Below, in pieces: positions 1 through 10,820 of a DNA stretch of 64,000 nucleotides. The DNA lies in the NCBI RefSeq assembly GCF_029542785.1, contig NC_083372.1, positions 124,001 through 188,000 of the forward strand. The letters run 5' to 3'. Positions within the stretch are counted from its first letter, which is position 1. Every line of letters begins with the position of its first letter. The stretch comes from Malassezia japonica. Lineage: Eukaryota; Basidiomycota; Malasseziomycetes; Malasseziales; Malasseziaceae. Both the position numbers and the translations under genes were made by a program. The notes below the pieces were generated by a model. The model was not told where the DNA came from. It searched no databases and worked only from the letters and a program-made list of their open reading frames with translations.

Positions 1-2
1 CT

Positions 3-3000
3 GACAGCAGCCGCGGTGGCTCGTCGAGCTCGATGGGCATACAGGCAACATCGTCTACCGCCTCGCTTGTATCGCAGCCCGGCCACACCGACGGCCGTCT
101 CACCATCCCGGCGAACGCCGAGCCTTCTGCCGACTGGAATTTTGACTTTGGTGCACCAGACGACAGCGCCGCACCGACGACCGAGCTTGGCGATGACACG
201 CGCTCGCTGAACGGCGGCGAGTTTGCCTCTCTTCCGGTTCGGGTGCGCCCTTCGAGCGATCCCAAGATGCAGGCGCTCTCTAGTGCAGCTCGTACCAACT
301 ATGCGGCGAATGGCACTGGATTTGACACGCCTGTCGCCCTGTCGCAGCTGCGCGATACAGGTGCAGGTATGGATGCGGTGCTGCGGTCGAACGCGTCGTC
401 GCCCACGGCGGTGCCGCCGGATGCTACGTCGATCATCTCGCGCAAGAGCTCGCGTGCGTCGCTCGCACCCATTATCGTACCGAGCGGACAGTCGAACCTG
501 AACAGTGCCACTTCCCCGGTGGCACGCCGCAGCCGGACGGTGGCCAACCCTGCACTCCTGTCCGAGGTGGCGCGTGCATTTGTGCAAAGCATCAATACAG
601 CCGAACAAACCAAGGATGGGCTGTCGTATTCGGATGCGTTTGACGGTCGCCATGCGGTGGACCGCCTTGCGGCGATTATCCGCACGTCGGATCGCAACCT
701 TGCGCTGCTGCTGGGCCGTGCTCTCGACGCACAGAAACTCTTCCACGATGTGACGTACGACCACCGATTGCGCGACTCGGCCAAGGAGCTATACCAATTC
801 CGCTGGCAGCATGGCCAAGGGGGCCACTTTTTGGGCGATGGCAGCGATGCGACTCTGGTTGACTCGCAGGTTCTTTCGTCGCGCTCGTCCATGCGCTCCG
901 TCACGTCGCGCCGTGACTCGTCACATTCGGCAATGAATGCGAATTTGGCGCCCATGTCAAAGCTCGCCCCTGATGACGAGCACGACATGGACACCACAAT
1001 GACCACCGAGATGGGCGACAGCCGCGTATTTGACGACGAGAGGTTCATGAGTGGCGCCCCGAAGCGCGCGCCGGGTGTACCGACGGGCGTCTTTACGCTA
1101 CTTACGCCGTGCTACAGCCCGACCTGCTCGCGGAACACGCCGTGCTACAGCATTGCATGCCCTCGTCACCTAGACCCCCAGGCGCGCGTGCACATGGTGC
1201 CGCAGCCTGTAGTCGACGCAGGCGAGGTGCAAGAGAGTGCCGTGGACATTTCCAGCCAGCTCTGGGCCGAATCAGTGCCGAAGGAGGTGTATGAGAGTGT
1301 GCCGGAGCGCGAGCGCAAGCGCCAGGAAGTCATCTTTGAGATCATTGCCACTGAGCGTGGCTTTGTGCACGATCTCGAATACCTGCGCGACTTTTGGATT
1401 CAGCCGCTGAGCACGCAGCACATTATCAACCGTGGACAGCGCGCCGCATTTGTCAAGACGCTCTTTTTTAATATCCTGGACATCCTCGCTGTGAATCACC
1501 GCGTGAGCGAACTGCTGACCCGTCGGCAGAAGCAGCGCCCGGTGATCGAGTGCATTGGTGATATCTACCTGGATATGGTCGGCGAGTTTGAGCCGTTTGT
1601 GCAGTACGGTGCGAACCAGATGTACGCGCGGCACAAGCTCGAGACGGAGAAGTCGACGAATCCCTTCTTTGCTCTCTTTGTCGAGGATACCGAGCGCAAG
1701 GCCGAGTCACGCAAGCTCGAGCTGAACGGATACCTGACGAAGCCCACGACGCGTCTGGCGCGCTACCCGCTGCTGTTTGAGCAGATGCTTAAGTATACCA
1801 ACGACGAGAATCCGGACAAGACGCTACTTCCGCTCGTCATTCAAAAGATCAAGGCATTGCTCTCACGTGTTAACCACGAGACGGGTCGCAGCGAGAACCG
1901 CATGCAGCTAACGCAGCTCAGCCAGCAGCTCTTTTTCAAGCCGGGAGAGACAGTGGATTTGCGCCTGGGCGACGATGAGCGTGAGCTGGTGTTTAAAGGC
2001 ACGCTCAAGAAGCGCAGCGGGACGCAAAGCGACAATGCGGACATCCACTTGTATCTCTTTGACCATGCGCTGCTTATGGTCAAGCACAAGATCGTGCACA
2101 AGAATGATCTGCTCAAGGTCTACCGTAAGCCGATCCCGCTCGAGCTGCTCCAAGTCACGGTATACGAGGACGTGCCCACCGGCAAAGGCAATGCGACGCG
2201 CACCAAGTCGGTCATGTCGCGCTCTTCGATCGGCAAGCGGACGAGCATCGGGCCATCGCCGGGCCAGCCAACGTCCAAGCAGGACGCCAAAACGGGCTAC
2301 GCAATCACCTTTACGTGCCTCGGCAAGAAAGGCTACTCGCTCACGCTGTGGGCGAGCACGGTGGTTAGCCGCGAAAAGTGGTTCGAGCACATCGAGGCGC
2401 GGCAAGAGGTGCTGCGCAACCGCAGCACTGTCTTTGATATTGTCCCGCTGTCGACCATGGTCGACATTCCGAGCAATCGCATCACCTGTGCCGTGCCATT
2501 CGACTTTGGCCGCCAGATCATCTACGGCAAAGACGATGGTGTGTACCTCTCGGACCTGCGTGCAGGTGCCCAGCCTCCGGTCAAGGTCCTGCCGCTGATT
2601 GGCGTGACGCAGGTCGACGTGCTCGAAGAGCACCAGATCCTGATTGTGCTTGCCGAGCAGTCCGTATACACTTTCACACTGGATGCGCTAGACTCGGCAG
2701 ACCCCGTCGGCTCGTTGAAGCGCGGGCGCCGCATCTCGTCGCACACCACCTTTTTCCGTGCCGGTGTCTGCATGGGCCGTACGCTGGTGTGTGTCGTCAA
2801 GTCGGGCCCGCTCTCTTCGACGATCAAGACCCTGGAGCCGATCGAGCAGAATGTGCGCTTTAAGAAGCAGCCGACTTTCCGCAAGCTCCTGCAAGGTGGC
2901 CAGGACACGCTTCGTGTGTTCAAGGAGTTCTACATCCCTACCGAGTCGAGCTCGATTCACTTTTTGAAGTCGAAGCTGTGCGTTGGCACGACCAAAGGCT

Positions 3001-3797
3001 TCGAAATCGTGGACCTCGAGACACTCGACACGCAGGGCCTGCTCGACCCCGCCGACACTTCGCTCGACTTTGTGCAGCGCCGCGAGAATGTAAAGCCGGT
3101 CGCGATTTACCGCATCGACGGTGAGTTCTTGCTGTGCTACAACGAATTTGCGTTCTATGTCAACAAGAATGGCTGGCGCTCCAAGGGCAACTGGATCATC
3201 AACTGGGAGGGCAACCCCACTTCCTTTGCGCTCCACCACCCCTATGTGCTGGCATTCGAGCCCAACTTTGTCGAGGTGCGCCACGTCGACACCGGCGCGC
3301 TGCACCAGGTGATTACCGGTCACAATCTGCATTGCATCTTTGCTGACTCGATCAACGCATCGCTTGGCTCGAACCGCAGTGCAGCGCGGTCGCAGGTGGG
3401 CAAGGTGGTCTTCCCTGGGCGCCACGCTTCCATGGCGCCCTTTGCCGCGCCGGGCTTGCCGTACAGTCCCACGCCCGTCGAGGCCTTTGGGCCTGCCAGC
3501 CCGACTTCGTCTGTCCCGCCGCAATTTGGCCGCGGCTCGGTTTCTGGCTCGCCCGTGCCCAACTCGCCATACACTCAAGGCTTCGTGTCCCCACCGCCGA
3601 TGGCCGGCGTGCCGGGCATGCCCCGCCCCTCGATTCCCGCTTATGGCATCCAGTCGCCGACTTCGGGTGCCTCTTCGCCCAAGCCGCAAAATCCTGTGCT
3701 TGAGTCGGTGATTGCTAGTCGCAACCACATTGTATTTGTCGGAGACTCTTCTGTATACTCCGTCCGCCTCCATAATGCGATTCCCCCAGCTCCGTAG
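3..3797 (+). CDS. ROM2: Rho1 guanine-nucleotide exchange factor, ROM1/ROM2 type (5' end cut by window)
   Basis: Exchange factor that would load GTP on Rho1 at the plasma membrane and feed the cell-wall integrity pathway. Numbering from the ATG at 33, I see a DEP-like region at about 170-255, a Cys motif typical of Rom2 proteins (CYSPTC followed by CYSIAC) near 355, a DH domain at about 428-630 (KRQEVIFEIIATERGFVHDL; then TKPTTRLARYPLL), a split PH domain at about 640-800, and a CNH (citron) domain at about 810-1105. A Pro/Ser/Gly-rich tail follows. The domain order DEP-DH-PH-CNH is that of fungal Rom1/2. The frame stays open through Ser-rich codons to the left edge of the window, so the true start is probably upstream and 33 is only the first visible ATG. 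No intron is needed. Identity of the family is secure; ROM1 versus ROM2 cannot be separated. Confidence 0.92.
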   Translation, partial: DSSRGGSSSSMGIQATSSTASLVSQPGHTDGRLTIPANAEPSADWNFDFGAPDDSAAPTTELGDDTRSLNGGEFASLPVRVRPSSDPKMQALSSAARTNYAANGTGFDTPVALSQLRDTGAGMDAVLRSNASSPTAVPPDATSIISRKSSRASLAPIIVPSGQSNLNSATSPVARRSRTVANPALLSEVARAFVQSINTAEQTKDGLSYSDAFDGRHAVDRLAAIIRTSDRNLALLLGRALDAQKLFHDVTYDHRLRDSAKELYQFRWQHGQGGHFLGDGSDATLVDSQVLSSRSSMRSVTSRRDSSHSAMNANLAPMSKLAPDDEHDMDTTMTTEMGDSRVFDDERFMSGAPKRAPGVPTGVFTLLTPCYSPTCSRNTPCYSIACPRHLDPQARVHMVPQPVVDAGEVQESAVDISSQLWAESVPKEVYESVPERERKRQEVIFEIIATERGFVHDLEYLRDFWIQPLSTQHIINRGQRAAFVKTLFFNILDILAVNHRVSELLTRRQKQRPVIECIGDIYLDMVGEFEPFVQYGANQMYARHKLETEKSTNPFFALFVEDTERKAESRKLELNGYLTKPTTRLARYPLLFEQMLKYTNDENPDKTLLPLVIQKIKALLSRVNHETGRSENRMQLTQLSQQLFFKPGETVDLRLGDDERELVFKGTLKKRSGTQSDNADIHLYLFDHALLMVKHKIVHKNDLLKVYRKPIPLELLQVTVYEDVPTGKGNATRTKSVMSRSSIGKRTSIGPSPGQPTSKQDAKTGYAITFTCLGKKGYSLTLWASTVVSREKWFEHIEARQEVLRNRSTVFDIVPLSTMVDIPSNRITCAVPFDFGRQIIYGKDDGVYLSDLRAGAQPPVKVLPLIGVTQVDVLEEHQILIVLAEQSVYTFTLDALDSADPVGSLKRGRRISSHTTFFRAGVCMGRTLVCVVKSGPLSSTIKTLEPIEQNVRFKKQPTFRKLLQGGQDTLRVFKEFYIPTESSSIHFLKSKLCVGTTKGFEIVDLETLDTQGLLDPADTSLDFVQRRENVKPVAIYRIDGEFLLCYNEFAFYVNKNGWRSKGNWIINWEGNPTSFALHHPYVLAFEPNFVEVRHVDTGALHQVITGHNLHCIFADSINASLGSNRSAARSQVGKVVFPGRHASMAPFAAPGLPYSPTPVEAFGPASPTSSVPPQFGRGSVSGSPVPNSPYTQGFVSPPPMAGVPGMPRPSIPAYGIQSPTSGASSPKPQNPVLESVIASRNHIVFVGDSSVYSVRLHNAIPPAP

Positions 3798-3916
3798 CAC
3801 GAGCAGCATGCCTCCACATATCGGGCCCGATCAAGTCACGAGTCTTCCGGCAAAACTCGGAATTGCCCGGTCAGCTACGCAACCCTAATCGTTGACTTCC
3901 TTGGGGCTGCGTCGGT

Positions 3917-5065
3917 ATGACGGCAAGCAGGAAGCGGGCTATGAGCGATGCCCATAGCCCAGTTTCAGAACAGCGTGACGAGCGTACAGGTGCGCAAGAA
4001 TCGCTCCCCGCGGGAGCGCCGTGCACCGCCAATCCACAACGCGACGCAGAGGGACATTTGAAAGCGCCACTGGGTCACGCAGCCCCCTATTCACACAAGC
4101 TCCCGCATGGCCGCAGTACAGCCGAGACTAAGGCGCATCAGCGCCGACCGGTGATGGACACGGACGAGTTGGCTGCGCTCGAGGCTCCTATTCTTCCTCC
4201 GACACCGAGCAGCGTGACGCGGCGCCCTCCTCATCGTACAGCGCAGCGCGCGCCCATCTCGAACTCACGCTGGGCTTCGGTCTTGCTAGAGCTGGGCGCA
4301 ACAGCGAGTGGACTGAGCTTGGCCGTGAGTTACGAAAGCCGGCGGAGTCTCAAGTATTGCATTTCCTGGCTGCAGTACGCGATTGCGCATACAGAGCACC
4401 ACATTGCTGTGCTCCGGGCGCTTATTGAAAGTATGCGCCAGAACCCCGACACGGTGGTTGGACCGGTCGCGCAGCAGCTTGTGCAAATCCAGACGGATAT
4501 CACCAACATCATTCGCTCGGTGATCACCGTGGCCAGTCGATACGCGAGCGATGCGCTGCCGGATTACGCGTGCAAGCTGGTACGCCAGTTTATTTTGAGC
4601 CTGCCAGAATGCTGGTCCAATAAGCTGGCTTCTCTGCATCTCTCTGAAGCCGATTTGCGCGCCACTCCTACGGACAGTGAGAAGGGCGTTATTCCGGCCT
4701 ATCTGCCTACTGCGCGATGCGAGCAGGCTGCTACAAAAATCCTGACCTTGGCCGTCGAATCGCTCGACATTATCCGCAACGTTGCCCAGGTGATTGGCGA
4801 CGTCGTTGACCGCGCCGATAGCTGGGCGGAGCGACTTAGGTTGGTCCAGTTCGAGGAAACCGATACCATTGAAGAGGACGAAGAACCGCTGTCCTTTGAC
4901 AGAATACCCGAGGAAAAAGACGCGTACCCGGATCCCCCTGAGGAAGAGATTAGTGGAGCGGAGGCCACGGACAAAGCTGTGTCCACACAGGATACGGCGA
5001 TGCCAGACGAGGGACTTGAACACGAACACCAGTACAAGCGATCGCGGCACTCCGAGCATTTCTGA
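3917..5065 (+). CDS. OPI1: Opi1-like transcriptional repressor of phospholipid synthesis
   Basis: A 382-residue single-exon protein. The N-terminal 110 residues are low complexity. A conserved helical block at about 112-290 carries the Opi1 family pattern (LGATASGLSLAVSYESRRSL followed by KYCISWLQYAIAHTEHHIAV), and an acidic tail follows (about 312-360). In budding yeast Opi1 sits on the ER/nuclear membrane, binds phosphatidic acid, and represses inositol- and choline-responsive genes when released to the nucleus. I recognise the conserved block from the family; I do not see a clear FFAT motif or leucine zipper, so membrane tethering in this species is uncertain. The gene lies 119 bp downstream of ROM2 on the same strand. 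The start is the first ATG in the frame. Confidence 0.72.
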   Translation: MTASRKRAMSDAHSPVSEQRDERTGAQESLPAGAPCTANPQRDAEGHLKAPLGHAAPYSHKLPHGRSTAETKAHQRRPVMDTDELAALEAPILPPTPSSVTRRPPHRTAQRAPISNSRWASVLLELGATASGLSLAVSYESRRSLKYCISWLQYAIAHTEHHIAVLRALIESMRQNPDTVVGPVAQQLVQIQTDITNIIRSVITVASRYASDALPDYACKLVRQFILSLPECWSNKLASLHLSEADLRATPTDSEKGVIPAYLPTARCEQAATKILTLAVESLDIIRNVAQVIGDVVDRADSWAERLRLVQFEETDTIEEDEEPLSFDRIPEEKDAYPDPPEEEISGAEATDKAVSTQDTAMPDEGLEHEHQYKRSRHSEHF

Positions 5066-5177
5066 TCTATTTGCGATTATGTAACTTGAGCACCATGAAT
5101 GTACCTTAGACACCACCCATACAACAATTGTACCCTACACCACTGTGCAGCGCTCCACAGCTTTGGGCGCCCGATCG

Positions 5178-5183
5178 ATCACG
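5178..5183. promoter_or_regulatory. CACGTG palindrome in NOP2 promoter
   Basis: CACGTG (context TCACGTGGC) ends 49 nt before the NOP2 ATG. It is one of a recurrent set in this window found at a similar distance from start codons. E-box type sites are bound by bHLH factors such as Cbf1; binding here is inferred. Confidence 0.45.
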
Positions 5184-5232
5184 TGGCGCCAAAGATTTTT
5201 TACGAGGCATTGTCCACTTCCCTCGCTGCACC

Positions 5233-7383
5233 ATGGGACGTCGTCAGAAGAACAAGCAGGCCCCGCCTCAGCCGTTTGCTGAACCCAAACAAAGGCAGGA
5301 GAAGAGGGGTGTGAAGCAGCAAAAGCCAGGTGCAAAGCCAGCCAGTGCACCGGCTCCGGCCGCGAAGCCGGTGGCTCGCCAGGCGCCCAAGGCGCCGGTG
5401 AAGGAGACGCGTGGCGGCAAAAAGGCTGCGAAGCCCGTCCCGGCTCCTGTTGAGGAGTTTGACGACGATGCCGAGTGGGACGATGAAGATATTGACGAGG
5501 ACGTCGACGAGTTCGATGTTGAGAACGACGAGAGCGAGGAGGGCGAGGAAGACAAACAGGTCGACGAGCAGGATGAGGACGAGCAGGACCACGAAGGCCA
5601 CGACCACGAAGAGAACTTCTCTGCGGACAATGTCCTTAGCCAGCTTGGCCTGCCCAAGGATGGCAAGAAGCTTACCGAGCGTCAAAAGAAGAAGCTGCGT
5701 GCGGAGGCGGAGCGTCTCGAGCTCCTTCTCAAGAGCTCTGGTTACTCTCTTGACGATGAGGAACAGCAAGACGAGGAGGGTGATGAAGATGAGGAAGAAG
5801 AGGCCTTTGATGAGGAGGAGGATGAAGAGGAAGGCCTCGAGGAAGGCGAGGATGATGAGGAGGGCCACGAGGAGGACGAGGACGTCGACGAGACCCTCGA
5901 CGACCTTCCCGAGGATGAGTTCGACGACGACGAAGTCGAGCTTGACGGCGAGGAGCTTGACGACGACGACGAAGACGACGACGACGACGACGATGAAGAG
6001 CTCGACGACGAGGCGCTTCCTCCCGGCGCCGACGGCAGTTTCCTCCTGCCGACGGTCGAGGAAGAAGAGCAAGAAGAGCGTGCGCCTCTGGACCTCCAGC
6101 TCGTGCAGATGCGCATCCGCGAGGTAGCCAACATCCTAGGCGACCTTGCGAGCCTCGGCGAGCCCGGTCGTTCGCGTGCCGACTACCTCGAGCGTTTCTC
6201 CAAGGACGTCCAGACCTACTATGGCTACAATGAGTTCTTGACCAACATGTTCCTCGAGCTCTTCTCGCCCGATGAGGCGATTGAGTTCTTCGAGGCGAAC
6301 GAGGTCCCTCGTCCTGTCACGATCCGTGCCAACACGCTCCGTACGCGCCGCCGTGATCTTGCGCAGAAGCTGATCAACCGTGGCGTGAGTCTGGAGCCTG
6401 TTGGTGCCTGGAGCAAGGTCGGTCTCCAGGTCTTTGAGAGCTCCGTGCCGATTGGCGCAACGCCCGAGTACCTTGTCGGTGACTACATGCTCCAGGCCGT
6501 CTCGTCGTTCCTGCCGTGCATTGCACTTGCGCCGCAGCCCGGCGAGCGTGTGCTGGATATGGCCAGTGCGCCCGGTGGCAAGGTGACCTACCTCTCTGCA
6601 CTCATGCAAAATACCGGCTGCGTCTTTGCGAATGACAGCAACAAGGCGCGTATCAAGAGTCTTACGGCCAACGTCCACCGCATGGGCTGCCGCAACGTGG
6701 TGGTGTGCAACTACGACGGACGCCAGTTCCCCAAGGTGATGGGCGGCTTTGACCGTGTTATGCTCGACTCGCCGTGCTCGGGTACGGGTGTCATCAGCAA
6801 GGACCCCAGTGTGAAGACAAACAAGTCAAAGCGCGACTTTATCCTTCTTTCGCAGCTCCAGAAGCAGCTCATCCTCTGTGCTATTGACAGTGTGAGCCCC
6901 AAGTCGGAGACGGGCGGCTATGTCGTGTACAGCACCTGCTCGGTGACGATCGAAGAGAACGAGGAGGTGGTCGAATACGCGCTGCGCAAGCGTCCCAACG
7001 TGCGCATCGTTCCGACCGGCATCGACTTTGGCCGCGACGGCTTCAAGACCTTCCGTGGCAAGAAGTTTGACGAAAAGATGCCGCTGTGCCGCCGCATCTT
7101 CCCCCACGCCCACAACCTCGACGGCTTCTTCGTCTGCAAGCTCAAGATCGAGCTGCCCAACAAGGGCGCCAAGCGCCGCCAGGAGGCCGAGGAAGCCGAG
7201 ATCGATGCGGAAGCCGAGCGCTTCATGGAGCCCGCGCCGCCCGTCAAGCAGCCCCGCAAGACCAAGGCCCAGGCCCAGGCCCAGGCGCCCGAGGCCGAAG
7301 ACGCGTCGCCCTTCGATGCCAACGAGGACGAGGAGATTATGAAGCGCTCGCGCGAGCGCATGGCCAAGAGGCGGCGGACATAG
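5233..7383 (+). CDS. NOP2: 25S rRNA (cytosine-C5) methyltransferase Nop2
   Basis: Nucleolar SAM-dependent methyltransferase required for 60S ribosome assembly. The product is 716 residues. I chose the ATG at 5233 (MGRRQKNKQAPPQPF), which gives the basic N-terminus usual for Nop2; the frame upstream lacks a better ATG. Residues about 75-270 are a highly acidic, low-complexity Glu/Asp tract. The catalytic part has the SAM loop LDMASAPGGK near 440, the two RCMT cysteines in DSPCSGTG (near 513) and YSTCS (near 566), and the C-terminal motif LDGFFVCK. The tail is Lys/Arg-rich with a Gln-Ala stretch. No intron. It converges on POL3 with 29 nt between the stop codons. Confidence 0.95.
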   Translation: MGRRQKNKQAPPQPFAEPKQRQEKRGVKQQKPGAKPASAPAPAAKPVARQAPKAPVKETRGGKKAAKPVPAPVEEFDDDAEWDDEDIDEDVDEFDVENDESEEGEEDKQVDEQDEDEQDHEGHDHEENFSADNVLSQLGLPKDGKKLTERQKKKLRAEAERLELLLKSSGYSLDDEEQQDEEGDEDEEEEAFDEEEDEEEGLEEGEDDEEGHEEDEDVDETLDDLPEDEFDDDEVELDGEELDDDDEDDDDDDDEELDDEALPPGADGSFLLPTVEEEEQEERAPLDLQLVQMRIREVANILGDLASLGEPGRSRADYLERFSKDVQTYYGYNEFLTNMFLELFSPDEAIEFFEANEVPRPVTIRANTLRTRRRDLAQKLINRGVSLEPVGAWSKVGLQVFESSVPIGATPEYLVGDYMLQAVSSFLPCIALAPQPGERVLDMASAPGGKVTYLSALMQNTGCVFANDSNKARIKSLTANVHRMGCRNVVVCNYDGRQFPKVMGGFDRVMLDSPCSGTGVISKDPSVKTNKSKRDFILLSQLQKQLILCAIDSVSPKSETGGYVVYSTCSVTIEENEEVVEYALRKRPNVRIVPTGIDFGRDGFKTFRGKKFDEKMPLCRRIFPHAHNLDGFFVCKLKIELPNKGAKRRQEAEEAEIDAEAERFMEPAPPVKQPRKTKAQAQAQAPEAEDASPFDANEDEEIMKRSRERMAKRRRT

Positions 7384-7412
7384 ATCGTCACAGTGTAGGG
7401 GTATGTAGACTA

Positions 7413-10400
7413 TTACCACGCTGTATCAAAGCGCTGAATCACACGACTCGCATCCTCGGCATCCTTCTGCGCACGCTTCCGCTTGAAAAAGATAGGGCAG
7501 TCCTGGTTCGAGCAGAGGACGTCCTGTGAGAGCGAGCCCTGGCACCGCTGACAGCAGGTCCACAGACGGCTAAACTCGACTTCCATCGACGACGCACGCA
7601 TGAGTTTCTCAAAGTACAGCTCGGCTTCGCGCGGCTTGCAGTTCTTGCACACCGCCGCGTTCTGGTCCTTGAGCGGCGTGCGGCAGCCAAGGCACTGCAC
7701 CGTCTTGACGGCAAATTTCATCAGTGCACCGACGTTTGAGGTGGCCACTTGCAGCACACGCGTGTGTTCGCCGGCCAACAGCGAGTTTGCGCGCGAACCC
7801 ATGATCGGCTCAAAGATGCGCATCAAGGGCTTCGACAGCTGGTTGTCGAGGTAGTAGCGTGTATCGATTGGGATGTTGTGCTCGAGTGCGTAGAGAGGGT
7901 CCTCGGACTTTTCGTAAGCGGCACTGCCTTTGCTGCCTTTGACAATCACGTACGCGACACGGTCACCGAGCGCCGGCGCCGAGCCGGCATCGCGCTTGCG
8001 CATACGCTCCGCAAGTTCGACATGTGCCTGTTTGGCTGCATAGTCCGTTTTGGCCAGCGCCTTAGAAATGACAAGCATCGACATGTCGACCTTGTTCTGC
8101 AAGAGGTCCGCAATGACTTGCTTCGCGTAATGTTCTGCACCCTGCACGTCGCGGTCGATGAGCATTTTCTTTAGGCACGTCTCAATCACCGTGCGCACAA
8201 GGCGGCAGTTGTCACGGCGCACCGTCTCGATACCCTTGGTATCCATCTTGTCGTACTTGTCGGGTTGCGTCCAGTACAGGCCGGCGTAGCGCTTCTTGTT
8301 GATCAAAAGGTACGGGAAATAGACCTTTTCGAACTCGAGCCGGATCGGCTTCACAAAGACCTGCGACACACGCTCGGCAGCCTCTGCGCCGAGCTCCATC
8401 GCCTTTTCCAGCTCTGCAACACCAAACTTAACCATGACCGAGTCCGTGTCACCGTAAATCACCACGGCATTGTGCTCATAGCCATTCGCCACAGTGTAAT
8501 GCGACTCGACCTGGCGCTTGGTCTCTTCAATCATCTGACGACCAAACGCAGTGACGCTCATCGAGATCTCGAGACACGGTAGGCGTCCGACCGTTGCACC
8601 CGTGAAACCGTACACGGAGTTGGCACTGATCTTGAGCGCGAGCTGACGACCATCGAGCACGGCGCGGCGAAAAGGATCCGTCTCCTTCTTCAAGTCCGCC
8701 TTGGCCTTTTTACGCGCAGCAAGCAGGGCTTCCAGGACAGTCGGAAGCAGACCTTTGCGAACGGACGACTTGACAAAGTAGTTGTTGTTCGGCGTCACGA
8801 TGTAGTCTTCATCCTGCTTGAGGTTCATGCGTTCGATGGTGCGCTTGTCCAGCAGTGTCGTGTAGCATAGATTGTGTGCCATCATGATCGAGGGATACAG
8901 CGATGCAAAGTCGAGCGTCGCAACGGGCTTGTCGTAGTAGCCCTGCTTGGGCTCCAGCACAGTCGCACCCTCGTACTGCTCGTCCCCACCGTCGCCCTTG
9001 TACGTCGGAATGAGATAACCATCTTCACGCGCCTTGCGGAAGAGCTGCGACACGACCTTGATTTGTTGACCACGGCTGAGCAGGTAGTTGAACGGCACAC
9101 CGGTCACACGAGCCATCTCGGTGTAGTTGATGAAGCACATGAGTTTGTCGAGCAGGCGCTGGGGAAGGTAGGCATCCTTGAGACAGTACACAGCCAAGCG
9201 GCGGCGCGCCTCAGGCCCCGAGTTTTGCAGCTCGGTGATGAGCGAGTGATGCACGTCCTCCTTCTGCTCCTTGAGGAACTCGAACGAGACCGAGTTTAGC
9301 GAGTAGCTGCGCAGCTTGTAGTCACGCTGCATGACCTGTAGCATGTCGAGTTGCAGACGACCTTGCAGCTCCGTGTTCTTGGAGTCACGGGTTCCGTACG
9401 CTTTGGAAGAAAAGTGTGTATCCTTGACCTCGGTACGTGTATTCCGCTCGCGGCCCAGGTACGGAAAAGCCGACGCCTTGAGCGCCTTGGCGCGGTCCAT
9501 GAGGTACGGGAAATCGAAGTTGGATGTGTTGTATCCGATCACCACATCCGGATCGACGCGCTGGATAAAGTCGGTCCACGCTTCAAGCATCTCGACCTCG
9601 TCTTCGAACGACATCACATGGCACCCCATAATGTGTGAGCAGGTGCCCAGCGTAAATATATTCTTGACAAACGGCGTAGATTCGCCCTGGCGCGTCACCA
9701 TATTCGCGATCTGGATCACAGGGTCGATGTTGGGATCCGGAAAGATGCCCTTGCGGCCTGCGCACTCGATATCGAAACTCAGGATACGCAGCGGTGCCAT
9801 CTTGAGCCATTCGCCGGTCGGCGCGTGAGAGATCACCGCGTCGGGGTTGCAGTCAATCTCGATTTGGCAGCGCGAAATGCTCGCATTGTTGCTGCGCACT
9901 GTGTAGTGCCCCGGCTTGAGCTCGATCCAATTCATGCCGACGATCTAGGTCAGTACCTCCACGTACCTGATGGTCGATCATAAACCGCAGCGTGTAGGCG
10001 ACATTGTCAAACGACACCATCGAGTCGCCCGGCACGAACAAGTCGCGGAAGGAAATCTCGCCACGCTCAAACGACCGTACGCTGTGTCAGCCCGTGCCCC
10101 ACGCTTGATACGTATCTCGTACACGCGGAAAGCTGCGCAGATCCGACGCCGTAATCTTGATGAAAGCAATGTCCTCCGGCCCCGAGTACTGCATGAGGTT
10201 CTTTTTGCTCTCCATGCTAATGTCGGCCACGACGCCGTTGCCAAAAGTGGTCTGTGTGAGTGGCGAGACCTACATTCAGATAGTTCTTAAAGTCGTTGCA
10301 CGCAGCCGTCGTAAATCCGCGAGGAGCATTCACGTAAAAGTAGGGCAAGAATCCGTGGACGTGAACCAAGACCGAATGCCCCTCATTCGTCGCGCCGTAC

Positions 10401-10702
10401 ATGCGGATTTGCGGCGGGGCGTGAGGCAGCTGGTGTTCCTCGACATCAATCTGTTGAAATACTGGGTTAGCGAAGCAACATACCAATGCTGTCGACATTC
10501 GCGTCGATCGGCTCGAGCGCGGGGCGCTTCCAGGCCAAGGCAGGGTCGACTGTGTGAGCTTTGTGGCGTACCCAAACTCTCGTCTCCCGCGTTCGACGCG
10601 AGGCTCGCGAGCGTGTCCGTAAAAGACCCCGCCTCTGTGTCGATCTTGCGCTTTTTATTGCTTGCGCTGCGTTAGAACAGGCACCTACTCGACGTCCGCC
10701 AT
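7413..10702 (-). CDS. POL3: DNA polymerase delta catalytic subunit
   Basis: B-family replicative polymerase of the lagging strand, 1049 residues after splicing. Seven exons, in coding order: 10689-10702, 10572-10666, 10484-10549, 10274-10461, 10112-10251, 9967-10081, 7413-9944. Five introns are 22 nt and one (10082-10111) is 30 nt; all phases join and every junction restores family sequence (for example DSI joined to VFQQIDVEE, and DHQ joined to IVGMNWIEL). Exonuclease motif I is FDIECAG near 262; polymerase motif A is [11 protein letters not shown] near 550, motif [13 protein letters not shown] near 646 and motif [10 protein letters not shown] near 705. Two C-terminal Cys clusters (CysA near 955-975, CysB near 1005-1025) match the zinc and Fe-S sites of this family. 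All introns lie in the first fifth of the gene, and the first exon is only 14 nt. Confidence 0.95.
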
Positions 10703-10746
10703 CGTGCGCGAAAGACGCGTCGCGTCGCGCGCCTCCACGCATTTGC

Positions 10747-10752
10747 CACGTG
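10747..10752. promoter_or_regulatory. CACGTG palindrome between POL3 and LON
   Basis: GCCACGTGGC lies in the 118-bp divergent promoter. It is 44 nt upstream of the POL3 ATG and 68 nt upstream of the Lon ATG, so it could serve both genes. Confidence 0.45.
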
Positions 10753-10820
10753 GCTTAAGTGATCGACTAGAAGGAACGACGCCTCATCGCTCCCCTCTTG
10801 CCACTTGCGACTACTAGGTG

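Noticed and set aside
5200..6134. Long Ser-rich and Leu/Val-rich minus-strand frames across NOP2
   Set aside because: They are complements of the Glu/Asp codon tract in the acidic region of Nop2.
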